From NCBI RefSeq assembly GCF_041890415.1, contig NZ_CP169056.1:2728001-2792000 (forward strand): a stretch of 64,000 nucleotides of DNA, given 5' to 3'. Both the position numbers and the translations under genes were made by a program. The notes beneath the pieces were generated by a model, which did not search any database, was not told the DNA's origin, and was given only the letters and a program-made list of their open reading frames with translations. Within the stretch, counting starts at the first letter, position 1. Each line of letters opens with the position of its first letter. The stretch is from Pseudoxanthomonas koreensis_A (GTDB taxonomy: Bacteria; Pseudomonadota; Gammaproteobacteria; Xanthomonadales; Xanthomonadaceae). Below are positions 48,109-62,235 of the stretch, piece by piece.

Positions 48109-48774
48109 ATGTCCCATTCCGTCCGCTTGTCCGTGTTCATGCTGTGCCTGGCCCTCGCCGCACCGGCATGGGCCGCGGAGGATGTCAGCAAGGTCAACGG
48201 CAGCATCGAGGCCAGGGCAGGCAGCCCATACGGCGACCTGGACACGGTCAATGGCGCCATCCACATCGATGATACGGCGCAGGTGGGGGCGGCCAGCACG
48301 GTGAACGGCAACATCGCCCTGGGCCAGGGTGCCCATGCCCGGAGCCTTGAGACCGTCAACGGCTCGATCAGGGTCGAGCGCGAGGCCCAGGTCACCGGCG
48401 GTGTGGCGACGGTCAATGGCGGCGTGTTCGTCGACCGTGGCAGCCAGATCGGCGGCGATGTCGAGACGGTCAACGGCGCCATCGGACTGGTGGACACCCG
48501 CGTGGCCGGCCACGTGCGCACCGTCAATGGCGACATCACCGTTGGCGTCGGCTCACACGTCCGCGGAGGAGTCACGGTCGAGCGCTCCAACAGCTGGTTC
48601 CAGGCCGTGCCGCGGCGGCGTCTCCGCGTGGTGATCGGCCCGGATGCGGTGGTGGAAGGGCCTTTGGTGTTCAAGCGCGAGGTCGACCTGCTGGTTCATC
48701 GCAGCGCGCGCCTGGGCCCCGTCACCGGCGCCGAGGCGGTGGTTTTCGATTCCAGGAAGGCGCCGCGAGACTGA
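48109..48774 (+). CDS. Secreted VNG-repeat protein (beta-solenoid-like)
   Basis: Encodes 221 residues; TGGAGG precedes the ATG. A signal peptide (VFMLCLALAAPAWA) is cut before AEDVSK. The mature part has a repeat with T/K-VNG at residues 29, 47, 65, 83, 102, 121 and 139, so a period of 18-19, each copy of form TVNGxIxVxxxAxVxGxVx. That periodicity points to a right-handed beta-helix as in bactofilins and DUF4097-like proteins. The last ~65 residues differ (RRRLRVVIGPDAVVEG, then LLVHRSARLGPVTGAEAVVF). Function is unknown; an envelope or adhesion role is possible. It is divergent from envC. Confidence 0.85.
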   Translation: MSHSVRLSVFMLCLALAAPAWAAEDVSKVNGSIEARAGSPYGDLDTVNGAIHIDDTAQVGAASTVNGNIALGQGAHARSLETVNGSIRVEREAQVTGGVATVNGGVFVDRGSQIGGDVETVNGAIGLVDTRVAGHVRTVNGDITVGVGSHVRGGVTVERSNSWFQAVPRRRLRVVIGPDAVVEGPLVFKREVDLLVHRSARLGPVTGAEAVVFDSRKAPRD

Positions 48775-48872
48775 GATCCGGGCCGCACTTGCCGTGCGGA
48801 TCGACATGGCGAGCCGGCAATGCCTGCCGGTGCGGCTAGAATCAGCCCAACCTCGTCGATACCGGAGCTTCG

Positions 48873-50573
<1,701 letters not shown>

Positions 50574-50735
50574 GCGGGTGACCGCGAGGAGCGGAAGGCC
50601 ACCCAAGGACGGGAGCAGAAGGGCGCCCAAGGGCAGGACTCCTTCACCCAAGTGTGCGGAAGATCCGGGCGCAATGCTGCGGCGCTTCGCGCGTGCTGCG
50701 CCGTTGCAGGAGCGCCCTTGGGTGCCCTGTACCTG

Positions 50736-50811
50736 TGTAGGAGCCGGTCTTGCCGGCGACCGGCCCGCATGCATGGGGCCCCGGTCGCCGGCAAGACCGG
50801 GGCTCCTACAC
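50736..50811. repeat. REP-pair (REPIN-like) inverted repeat 3
   Basis: TGTAGGAGCCGGTCTTGCCG and its mirror ending GGGGCTCCTACACA flank a ~16-bp centre, the same class as the elements at 8981 and 9141. A partial REP of the CGCCCTTGGG subtype lies just before it at 50703-50725. Nothing else is supported in 50574-50914. Confidence 0.85.
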
Positions 50812-50914
50812 ATGCGGCGGCCGATGACCGGGGACGATGTGGTGCGATCCCGCGACGAAACCTCCCGTTCACCGGTTCCGCGTCAAGGCGGCGCCCCTTC
50901 ACCGGGGGAGAAGA

Positions 50915-50953
50915 GCCAAAAGAAAGAACCCCCAGCCTGACGGCTGGGGGTTC
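50915..50953 (-). terminator. Terminator of the rRNA operon
   Basis: On the - strand, GAACCCCCAGCC, loop GTCA, GGCTGGGGGTTC, followed by TTTCTTTT. It lies about 10 bp after the 5S 3' end. Confidence 0.92.
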
Positions 50954-50963
50954 CGGATAAAGA

Positions 50964-51079
50964 CCCTGACGATGACCTACTCTCGCATGGGAAACCCACA
51001 CTACCATCGGCGCTGTTGCGTTTCACTTCCGAGTTCGGGATGGGATCGGGTGGTTCCACAACGCTAATTTCATCAGGGA
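50964..51079 (-). rRNA. rrf: 5S ribosomal RNA
   Basis: About 116 nt. On the - strand it contains AACTCGGAAGTGAAACGC, AGCGCCGATGGTAGTGTGGG and CATGCGAGAGTAGG, all universal 5S segments, with CCCTGATGA and TCGTCAGGG as the closing stem. Ends are approximate to a few bases. Confidence 0.95.
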
Positions 51080-51221
51080 GACGGTTGGAGCGTGCTGGTG
51101 AACAAGATCGCCCGCAAGGGACCGACCGTGCATACCGCACCGTCTCGCATAGTTCTTGGGATGTAGTGAGCGGCGGATGGCTATCGACGTCATCGTCGAG
51201 TCCAAGGCCACTTGAGGTTAT

Positions 51222-54097
<2,876 letters not shown>

Positions 54098-54254
54098 ATA
54101 TAACCCCAAGTCGCCTCGGAGCTAGATGACGTGCTGCCGGGGTACAAAGCCGGCAACGCGAACATACGACTCAATTTTTAGGGGCTCGAAGCCCCCGCCT
54201 TAGCCTCAACGACACGTCGAGATAGACATCTCAAACGCTCGCTACATCCCAAGT

Positions 54255-54266
54255 TTTAAAAGAGCA
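54255..54266 (-). promoter_or_regulatory. boxA antitermination element before 23S
   Basis: On the - strand this reads TGCTCTTTTAAA, very close to the rrn boxA consensus TGCTCTTTAACA. It lies in the spacer between tRNA-Ile and 23S. Confidence 0.75.
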
Positions 54267-54328
54267 CGGACCAGGCCTCATCGCCTGATGCGTAAATTGA
54301 AAATGTGTGCGCTTGCTTACATTCAGAG

Positions 54329-54405
<77 letters not shown>

Positions 54406-54421
54406 AAAAGTCAAACTCAAT

Positions 54422-54497
54422 TGGTGGAGCCTGTCGGGATCGAACCGACGACCCCCTGCTTGCAAAGCAGGTGCTCTCCCAGCTGAGCTAAGGCCCC
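54422..54497 (-). tRNA. tRNA-Ala (UGC)
   Basis: 76 nt with encoded CCA. Acceptor GGGGCCT/AGGCTCC, D-arm GCTCAGCTGGGAGAGC, anticodon loop TTTGCAA with UGC, T-arm GTCGGTTCGATCCCGAC. The Ala-then-Ile order is usual for Xanthomonadaceae rrn spacers. Confidence 0.97.
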
Positions 54498-54591
54498 GCG
54501 TAGGGACTTGCCTGACGCGGCTTGGCCGGATCAGGAACTCTGAATGCAGGTCACTTGTGAGGACGCCCGACAGGACGATGCTGTCATGCTC

Positions 54592-56137
<1,546 letters not shown>

Positions 56138-56293
56138 AAACTGCAATGCCCGAAGGCATAAAGCTTTTAGCTGCAGAAGTTCTACCCAGCCACGTATCGC
56201 TTGCTTAAAGCATTTGACTTGTTGCTGTTAAAACGTCTGCAAGATGGACAGTCATCCTTCCTGCAGGCGTCCGCACAAGTTACCTGCGCACAC

Positions 56294-56305
56294 TTTCAAA
56301 GAGCG
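56294..56305 (-). promoter_or_regulatory. boxA element in the rrn leader
   Basis: On the - strand this reads CGCTCTTTGAAA, close to boxA TGCTCTTTAACA. It lies in the leader between the promoters and 16S, where Nus-factor antitermination complexes form. Confidence 0.65.
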
Positions 56306-56365
56306 TCGGAATCGGCCTCAGCGCCTTCATCCGTGTCCCGACGTTTCCGTCGAGTCGAGCCGCAC

Positions 56366-56394
56366 ATTGTGCCGGCTCGTTTTGGAAGTGTCAA
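56366..56394 (-). promoter_or_regulatory. rrn promoter, proximal copy
   Basis: On the - strand, -35 TTGACA (56394-56389), 17-bp spacer, -10 CACAAT (56371-56366), followed by a GC-rich GTGCGGCTC discriminator. Start about 220 nt before 16S. Confidence 0.85.
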
Positions 56395-56465
56395 CCCCGC
56401 ATCGCAGGATTTTCATCTTCCCCTCATCGTTGGCGGCGGACCGCTTCCGGTGAGGTGAGCCGCGC

Positions 56466-56494
56466 ATTGTGCCGGCTCGTTTCGGTTCCGTCAA
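56466..56494 (-). promoter_or_regulatory. rrn promoter, second copy
   Basis: TTGACG (56494-56489), 17-bp spacer, CACAAT (56471-56466), exactly 100 bp upstream of the proximal promoter and nearly identical from -20 through the discriminator, so it is a duplicated promoter. Confidence 0.82.
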
Positions 56495-56571
56495 CACTTC
56501 GTGAAGAAGTTGTTTTCCGAACCGCCCTGGCTGGCACCGGATCAAATCCGTTCCCGCCGAGGGAGCCGCCC

Positions 56572-56599
56572 ATTATAGGGGGCTTCCGGGGAACTGCAA
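56572..56599 (-). promoter_or_regulatory. rrn promoter, distal, with consensus -10
   Basis: TTGCAG (56599-56594), 16-bp spacer, TATAAT (56577-56572), with a GGGCGG discriminator. It lies about 105 bp upstream of the second copy. The stretch 56138-56721 otherwise holds leader sequence and no supported gene. Confidence 0.75.
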
Positions 56600-56721
56600 C
56601 ACCTTTGTTGAAGGAGTTTTGGTTCCCGGCCCTTGCCGCGCGTTGCTGCCTGATGGCGCGCCGCCGCTGCAAGGGGGGCGCATTGTGCATGGTCCCGGCC
56701 GGCTTGGGAAGCCCCTGTTGG

Positions 56722-57714
56722 CTACGCCCGATCCAACCCCACCGAAGGCACGTCGCGGCAGCTGATGGAAGCCTGCCCGCAGGCCGCCAGGATGCGGGCG
56801 CAGGCCCCTTTGGCCGACGCCGTGCCGGCGTGCATGTAGACGACGCGTTCACCCGCGCGGGCGCGCTCCAGCACCCGGGCGTCCTCGTCTCCGGGCAGCG
56901 CGGTGACATGGGTCGCGTCGCGGCGGGCGGGCTCGAGCGCGTCGCGCGCGACATCCGGCGCCAGGACGATCACATCGGCCTCGTTGAGTATGCGCAGTGC
57001 ACGCAGGGTATAGAGGTCCGGTGCGGCGGCCGCAGCGACCAGCGCGACCGTGCCTGGCGCCGGTCGTGATGCCCAGTCCGGGGCGTGATCGAGTTCTCCC
57101 AGGAACGCAGTCTCCAACCCGGCGCTGCCAGCGCCGGCCTGCGCCTGCTCCAGCCGGCCGTCGAGCATGCGCTCGAACCAGCGCCGCCGCAGCTTCATTT
57201 CGGGCAGGGCCGCGCGGATGCGCTCGCGGTGGCGCCCGAACATCGCCGCCAGCGGCCCCAGCCCCGGATCGAGCATCGTTTCAAGGCGCTCACGGATGCG
57301 CCGCGCCAGCATCGGCGCCATGCCGCCGGAGGAAATGGCGACCACCAGCGGCGAGCGGTCCACTACCGCCGGCACCTGGAACGTGGACAGTGCGGCGTCG
57401 TCGACCACATTGATCAGGCGCCTGCGCCTGCCCGCCTCGGCAGCCAGCTGCGCATTGAATGCATTGTCATCGGTGGCGGCGACCACCAGCCAGGCCGCGT
57501 CCAGCCAGGCCGGGTCGAACTCGCCGGACAGGCGCTCGAGGCGATCGTCCGCCAACGCCTGGGCCACGTCCGCATGCAGGATCTCGCGCGCGTACAGGCG
57601 AACCTGCGCGCGCGCTTTGAGCAGGGCGGCGATCTTGCGTGCGGCCACTTCGCCACCGCCGACCACGAGCACCTCCCGACCTTCCAGGTCGGCAAACAAT
57701 GGATACAGCGCCAT
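56722..57714 (-). CDS. cysG: Siroheme synthase with a shortened, degenerate methyltransferase domain
   Basis: Encodes 330 residues from the ATG at 57714. The N-terminal part is the precorrin-2 dehydrogenase/ferrochelatase: MALYPLFADLEGREVLVVGG with the NAD-binding GGGEVAARK, then INVVDDAALSTFQVPAVVDR and SPLVVAISSGGMAPMLARRI. E. coli CysG is about 457 residues; here only ~110 residues follow, and the methyltransferase start GTVALVAAAAAPDLYTLRAL lacks the glycines (usually VGAGPGDPDLLTLRAL) needed to bind SAM. It can probably oxidise precorrin-2 and insert iron but not methylate uroporphyrinogen. hemH lies 93 bp upstream on the same strand. Confidence 0.87.
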   Translation of the reverse strand: MALYPLFADLEGREVLVVGGGEVAARKIAALLKARAQVRLYAREILHADVAQALADDRLERLSGEFDPAWLDAAWLVVAATDDNAFNAQLAAEAGRRRRLINVVDDAALSTFQVPAVVDRSPLVVAISSGGMAPMLARRIRERLETMLDPGLGPLAAMFGRHRERIRAALPEMKLRRRWFERMLDGRLEQAQAGAGSAGLETAFLGELDHAPDWASRPAPGTVALVAAAAAPDLYTLRALRILNEADVIVLAPDVARDALEPARRDATHVTALPGDEDARVLERARAGERVVYMHAGTASAKGACARILAACGQASISCRDVPSVGLDRA

Positions 57715-57807
57715 GCCAATCGGTCTCCGCGAGCAATGCAGCCTCAATCGTGTCGCCTGCAGTGCCGGTTGTCGACGCCGGGCGCGGCCCGGCGGCGATG
57801 CGGCGGC

Positions 57808-58767
57808 TCAGTCGCTCCCGGCCGCGCAACGGGCCAGGCGCGCGAGCGCCTCGGCGTGTGCATCCGAATCGTTGAGGCAGGGGACGTAGCGCAAGGTGCC
57901 GCCCTTGGCGCGAAAGTGCTCGGCCAGGGCCAGCTCCACTTCCTCCAGGGTCTCGATGCAGTCCACCGCGAATCCGGGGCAGACCACGTCGATCCGGCGC
58001 ACGCCGGCGGCGGCCAGGCGGTCGAGTTCGCCAAGGGTGGCCGGCTCGAGCCAGCGCTCGCGGCCAAACCGGGACTGGTAGGACAACGACCAGGCGGCCG
58101 GCTCCAGGCCCAGCCTGGCCACCACCGCGGCGGCGCTGTCCTGGCAGCGCCGCGGATACGGGTCGCCGGCGTCGGCCACGCGCTGCGGCAAGCCATGGAA
58201 CGAAAACAGCAGGTGCTCGCCCTGGCCATGCTCGCGCCGGAAGGCGACGATCGAGTCGGCCACTGCCGCCACCCAGCCGGCGTCGGTGGAGTAGTCCTCG
58301 ATCAGGGTCACATCCATGCCCTGGGTTTCCTCGGCCACCAGGTCGGCCACCGAGGCGGTGGTGGTGGTGGAGTACTGCGGGTACAGCGGCAGCACCACCA
58401 GCCGGCGCACGCCGTCCTCGCGCAACGTGCGCAGCGCGGCGCGCAGCGCTGGCTGGCCGTAGCGCATGGCAGTCAGCACCCGCCAGTCGGGCAGCTTGAC
58501 CTGCAGTGCGGCACCCAGGCGCCGGGTATGGACCAGCAGGGGCGAGCCTTCGTCCATCCACACCTTGGCGTAGTTGGCGGCCGAACGCGGCGCACGCAAC
58601 GGGAGGATCACCCCGTGCAGCAGCGGCTTCCACAGCAATGGCGGGATCGACACCACCCGCGGGTCGCCGAGGAACTCGGCCAGGTAGCGGCGCACGGCCG
58701 GCGCGGTCGGTGCCTCGGGGGTCCCCAGGTTGACCGCAAGCAGCGCGGTATCGGCAGTTGGATGCAT
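57808..58767 (-). CDS. hemH: Ferrochelatase
   Basis: Encodes 319 residues from the ATG at 58767. HemH marks are LLAVNLGTPEAPTAPAVRRY, the RYGQPALRAAL segment, LVVLPLYPQYSTTTTASVAD, LLFSFHGLPQRVADAGDPY with the active-site His, SYQSRFGRERWLEP and VVCPGFAVDCIETLEEV. It inserts ferrous iron into protoporphyrin IX at the inner membrane. It sits next to cysG, the other tetrapyrrole iron chelatase in the window, and diverges from the SYLF-domain gene. Confidence 0.96.
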   Translation of the reverse strand: MHPTADTALLAVNLGTPEAPTAPAVRRYLAEFLGDPRVVSIPPLLWKPLLHGVILPLRAPRSAANYAKVWMDEGSPLLVHTRRLGAALQVKLPDWRVLTAMRYGQPALRAALRTLREDGVRRLVVLPLYPQYSTTTTASVADLVAEETQGMDVTLIEDYSTDAGWVAAVADSIVAFRREHGQGEHLLFSFHGLPQRVADAGDPYPRRCQDSAAAVVARLGLEPAAWSLSYQSRFGRERWLEPATLGELDRLAAAGVRRIDVVCPGFAVDCIETLEEVELALAEHFRAKGGTLRYVPCLNDSDAHAEALARLARCAAGSD

Positions 58768-58916
58768 GCCGCCATTCTGACAGACCACGCCGGCCGCTTG
58801 CGCCGCGCGCGGGCGCCGCGCGCCGGCCTCAGGCCCGATTCATCGCCGCGCCACTAAGTTCGGGGACACCTGCGGTCGCGCGGCCGCCATCCCCGTACGT
58901 GTACTGGAGTTCGAGC

Positions 58917-59777
58917 ATGTCGATGTGGCGCCTGTCGAAGATCCTGCTGCCGCTGGCCCTGCTGGCCACGGCCGGGCACGCAATCGCCGGTCCCGAGGAG
59001 GACGAGCGCGCCCGCAACGCGGTGCGGGTGCTGGACGAGATCCAGCAGATCCCCGAGCAGGCCATCCCGGACAAGCTGCTGGACGAGGCGCTCGGGATCG
59101 TGGTGATTCCCGACACGATCAAGGCCGGCCTGGTGCTGGGCGGGCGCCGTGGACACGGGCTGATGTCGGTCAAGACTGCCGACGGCACCTGGTCCAACCC
59201 GGTGTTCATCAAGCTCACCGGTGCCAGCATCGGCTTCCAGGTCGGGGTGCAGTCCTCCGATGTGGTGCTGGTGTTCCGCAACGACCGCAGCCTGGACAAT
59301 ATCGTCAACGGCAAGTTCACCCTGGGCGCCGATGCCAGCGTGGCCGCCGGCCCGGTGGGCCGCAATGCGGCGGCCGCTACCGACGGCCAGCTCAAGGCCG
59401 AGATCTGGTCCTGGTCACGGGCCCGCGGCCTGTTCGCCGGCGTGGCCCTGGACGGCGCGGCACTGCAGATCGACCGCGAGGCCCAGGCCGCTGTCTATGG
59501 CAGCAGCACGACCCCGCGCATGGTCTTGGAAGGCCGTCAGGACACCGCCCCGTCGGCTCCGATCGTAGCCTTCCGCGACCAGCTCGAGGAAGCCACCCAC
59601 GGGGCCCGGGTCAACCGTGGCACCGCCACCACCGTGAGCGCCCCGGTCTCCGGGCCGGTGTTGGCCCAGCCTGCCAATACGGTCACCTCGCCGACGGCAG
59701 CCGAGCCGGTCGGCCCGGCGCCGAGCCAGGGCTTCGAGCCAGTGGACAACACCGTGCACAGCGAACCTCTGCCCTGA
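58917..59777 (+). CDS. Secreted SYLF (YSC84)-domain lipid-binding protein
   Basis: Encodes 286 residues from the ATG at 58917, with TGGAG before it. A signal peptide (LSKILLPLALLATAGHAIAG) precedes the SYLF domain: AIPDKLLDEALGIVVIPDTI, GLVLGGRRGHGLM, FIKLTGASIGFQVGVQSSDV, VNGKFTLGADASVAAGPVGR, and WSWSRARGLFAGVALDGAAL. A Pro/Thr/Ala-rich tail of ~60 residues follows. Homologues bind phosphoinositides in eukaryotes; bacterial members are periplasmic and of unclear role. It is separated from tatA by about 87 bp. Confidence 0.92.
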   Translation: MSMWRLSKILLPLALLATAGHAIAGPEEDERARNAVRVLDEIQQIPEQAIPDKLLDEALGIVVIPDTIKAGLVLGGRRGHGLMSVKTADGTWSNPVFIKLTGASIGFQVGVQSSDVVLVFRNDRSLDNIVNGKFTLGADASVAAGPVGRNAAAATDGQLKAEIWSWSRARGLFAGVALDGAALQIDREAQAAVYGSSTTPRMVLEGRQDTAPSAPIVAFRDQLEEATHGARVNRGTATTVSAPVSGPVLAQPANTVTSPTAAEPVGPAPSQGFEPVDNTVHSEPLP

Positions 59778-59864
59778 GCCGGCAGACGCGGGCATGCATG
59801 CCCGCGTCGCCCAGGCCCACCTGCGCTATCCTGTGGGCTTGTTCATCAATCGAGTGAGTGTGCC

Positions 59865-60092
59865 ATGGGCGGTCTGAGCATCTGGCATTGGATTATCGTG
59901 CTGGTGGTGGTGCTGCTGGTTTTCGGCACCAAGCGCCTGCGCAGTGCCGGCCGAGACCTGGGCGAGGCCGTGAAGGGCTTCAAGGAAGGCATGCACGACC
60001 CGGACAAGGACAAGCCGGCCGGCCAGCTCGGCAACGAGCGCAGCGCCGAATCGTCGCAGAACGAGTCCGAGCGCGATCGCGCCCAACGCTGA
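59865..60092 (+). CDS. tatA: Sec-independent translocase subunit TatA
   Basis: Encodes 75 residues: one N-terminal span (SIWHWIIVLVVVLLVFGTKR), then the hinge and amphipathic helix LRSAGRDLGEAVKGFKEGM, and a charged tail. The FGTKRLR motif is diagnostic. It multimerises to let folded proteins with twin-arginine signals cross the inner membrane. First gene of tatABC. Confidence 0.96.
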   Translation: MGGLSIWHWIIVLVVVLLVFGTKRLRSAGRDLGEAVKGFKEGMHDPDKDKPAGQLGNERSAESSQNESERDRAQR

Positions 60093-60113
60093 TCCCGCGG
60101 CGACTGCACGCGG

Positions 60114-60500
60114 ATGTTCGATATCGGCTTCGGCGAGTTGCTGCTGATCGCAGTGCTCGCACTGGTGGTGCTTGGTCCGGAGCGGTTGCCCAAGGCAGCC
60201 CGCTTCGTCGGGCTGTGGGTGCGGCGCGCGCGCGCGCAGTGGCATTCGGTCAAGGCCGAACTGGAGCGCGAACTGCAGGCCGATGAACTCAAGCGCAGCC
60301 TGGAAGAAACCCAGGCCCAGCTGCGCCAGGCCCATGCCGCGCTGCGCGAGGAGGCCGACGGCGTCCGCGAGGGCCTGTACACGATGCGCCACGAGATCGA
60401 GGACGTCGACGGGCAGGCGGCTGGCGATGCGCCGCCGCAGGGCGTGATCCCGCCGCAAGGCACGGAAGGCGAGGACGGTCATGACCAGCGCCAGCCCTGA
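60114..60500 (+). CDS. tatB: Sec-independent translocase subunit TatB
   Basis: Encodes 128 residues. The start MFDIGFGELLLIAVLALVVL with the conserved GPERLPKAAR motif identifies TatB, followed by a long amphipathic helix and a Gln/Glu-rich tail. It forms the twin-arginine receptor complex with TatC. It begins 21 bp after tatA and overlaps the start of tatC by 20 bp. Confidence 0.96.
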   Translation: MFDIGFGELLLIAVLALVVLGPERLPKAARFVGLWVRRARAQWHSVKAELERELQADELKRSLEETQAQLRQAHAALREEADGVREGLYTMRHEIEDVDGQAAGDAPPQGVIPPQGTEGEDGHDQRQP

Positions 60501-61221
60501 GCCTGAAACCGAAAGCAGCCTGATCGAGCACTTGCTGGAGCTGCGCACGCGGCTGATGTGGGCGCTGGCCGGGATGGTGGTGGTGCTGCTGGCGCTGCTG
60601 CCGTTTGCCAACCGCCTCTACGCCTGGCTGGCTGCGCCGCTGCTGGACAAGCTGCCTGCCGGTGGCCAGCTGATTGCGGTGGAAGTGGCCTCTCCGTTTT
60701 TCACCCCGATCAAGCTCGCCTTCTTCGCCACCCTGCTGGTGTCGGCGCCCTGGCTCCTGTACCAGGCCTGGTCATTCGTGGCCCCCGGGTTGTACCGGCG
60801 CGAGAAGCGGCTGGCGATGCCGCTGCTGGTGTCGGCCGTGGCGCTGTTCTACATCGGCTGCGCGTTCGCCTTTTTCGTGGTGCTGCCGTCGGTGTTCGGC
60901 TTCCTGGCCGCGATCAAGCCCGAAGGCGTGGCGATCATGACCGACATCAACGCCTACCTGGACTTCGTGCTGGTGATCTTCCTGGCCTTCGGGGTCAGCT
61001 TCGAACTGCCGGTGGCGCTGGTGATCCTGGTCCTGCTGGGCTGGGTGACACCGGCCCAGCTCAGGGCCGGGCGCGGTTACGCGGTCGTCGGGATCTTCGT
61101 GCTGGCCGCCATCATCACGCCGCCGGACGTGATCTCGCAGCTGTTGCTGGCGATTCCGATGTGCCTGCTGTACGAGGCGGGCATCCTGGTCGCCAAGCTG
61201 GTGGTGCCGAAGGACGAGTGA
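60481..61221 (+). CDS. tatC: Sec-independent translocase subunit TatC
   Basis: Encodes 246 residues with six spans. The N-terminal signature is SLIEHLLELRTRLMWALAGM, including the HLxELRxR motif that contacts the twin-arginine signal, and later F-SFELPVALVILVLLGWVT (GVSFELPVALVILV) and the periplasmic loops. It is the substrate receptor of the Tat system. It overlaps tatB by 20 bp. Confidence 0.97.
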   Translation: MTSASPEPETESSLIEHLLELRTRLMWALAGMVVVLLALLPFANRLYAWLAAPLLDKLPAGGQLIAVEVASPFFTPIKLAFFATLLVSAPWLLYQAWSFVAPGLYRREKRLAMPLLVSAVALFYIGCAFAFFVVLPSVFGFLAAIKPEGVAIMTDINAYLDFVLVIFLAFGVSFELPVALVILVLLGWVTPAQLRAGRGYAVVGIFVLAAIITPPDVISQLLLAIPMCLLYEAGILVAKLVVPKDE

Positions 61222-61231
61222 GCCGCCCGGC

Positions 61232-62128
61232 TCAGGCCTCGAGGCGGCCCGAAACGTCCACCCCTGCGGGCTGCGCGGGGTGAGTGCCGCCGAACAGCTG
61301 GCTCCAGGCGGTGAGTACCGCGCCGGCCAGCAGCGGCATGACCCCGGCCATCAGCAACAACTGCGCAAGCCAGGCCGCCAGCAGCGGCCCGGCCAGCGCC
61401 TGGATCACCAGCACCACCAGCATCACCGCGAAATAGATCGCCATCAGCGCAATCCAGGCGAGCAGGAAGAACACCAGCATCGCCGGCAGGTTGAGCATGC
61501 ACGCACGCAGGCTGTCGCCCATCGCCGCCAGCCCGCCACGGCCATCGAACACGATCCGCGGCACCGACACGAACACGGTCATCGCCACCAGGATCGCGGT
61601 GGCCACGCCCAGCAGCAGCCACAGCAGGATGCGGCCTGCAGGCAGCCCGGACACCAGCGCCTGGACCTGCTCGGGCGAGGGCTGGGCACCGGAACTGGCC
61701 AGGGCGTTGAGCTCCTCGCTGGCGGCATACAGGGCCTGCAGCTGCTGCGGCCCGACCATCACCAGCAGCAACACGCCCAGCACCAGGCCGGCAGCCAGTT
61801 GCGGCAGCAGGGTGACCAGCAGCCGCGGCGCACGATCGGCCTGCAGGCCCTGCAGCAGGTGCGCCGGTTGCGCAGGCCGCGTTTGCGCCACCTCGCGCAC
61901 CGCCCACACCAGGCCGGCGAACAGCAGCGGCCCGGCCAGCGCCAGCAGGAACTGCAGCGCGGCGGCCAGCGCCGGGACCGCCAGCGCCACGCCCAGCACC
62001 AGCGAGCCGAGCAGGCCCCACAGCGCACCCAGCATGCCCAGCGCCAGGGGTGCCTGCCGCAACAGGGCGAAGCCGCCCAGCAGCCATTCCGCGCCGGCCG
62101 AAGCCGGCAGCCTGCGAATCGTGTCCAT
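61232..62128 (-). CDS. BPSS1780-family integral membrane protein
   Basis: Encodes 298 residues. Six hydrophobic segments are seen in pairs (APLALGMLGALWGLLGSLVL, LQFLLALAGPLLFAGLVWAV, LVTLLPQLAAGLVLGVLLLV, ILLWLLLGVATAILVAMTVF and others). The N-terminal WLLGGFALLRQAPLALG and the VPRIVFDGRGGLAAMGDSL segment fit the BPSS1780 family, whose function is unknown. It converges with tatC, their stops about 10 bp apart, and follows the glutamine amidotransferase gene by about 107 bp. Confidence 0.82.
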   Translation of the reverse strand: MDTIRRLPASAGAEWLLGGFALLRQAPLALGMLGALWGLLGSLVLGVALAVPALAAALQFLLALAGPLLFAGLVWAVREVAQTRPAQPAHLLQGLQADRAPRLLVTLLPQLAAGLVLGVLLLVMVGPQQLQALYAASEELNALASSGAQPSPEQVQALVSGLPAGRILLWLLLGVATAILVAMTVFVSVPRIVFDGRGGLAAMGDSLRACMLNLPAMLVFFLLAWIALMAIYFAVMLVVLVIQALAGPLLAAWLAQLLLMAGVMPLLAGAVLTAWSQLFGGTHPAQPAGVDVSGRLEA

Positions 62129-62235
62129 TCCGGTTCCGGGTGGTGCGCCGCTGATCCAGGCGCGAGGGGTTGTGGAGGCGTGCCGGCACCGGCCGGCTGC
62201 GGGATTATCGGCGATCCATGCCGGCAGCGTTCACG

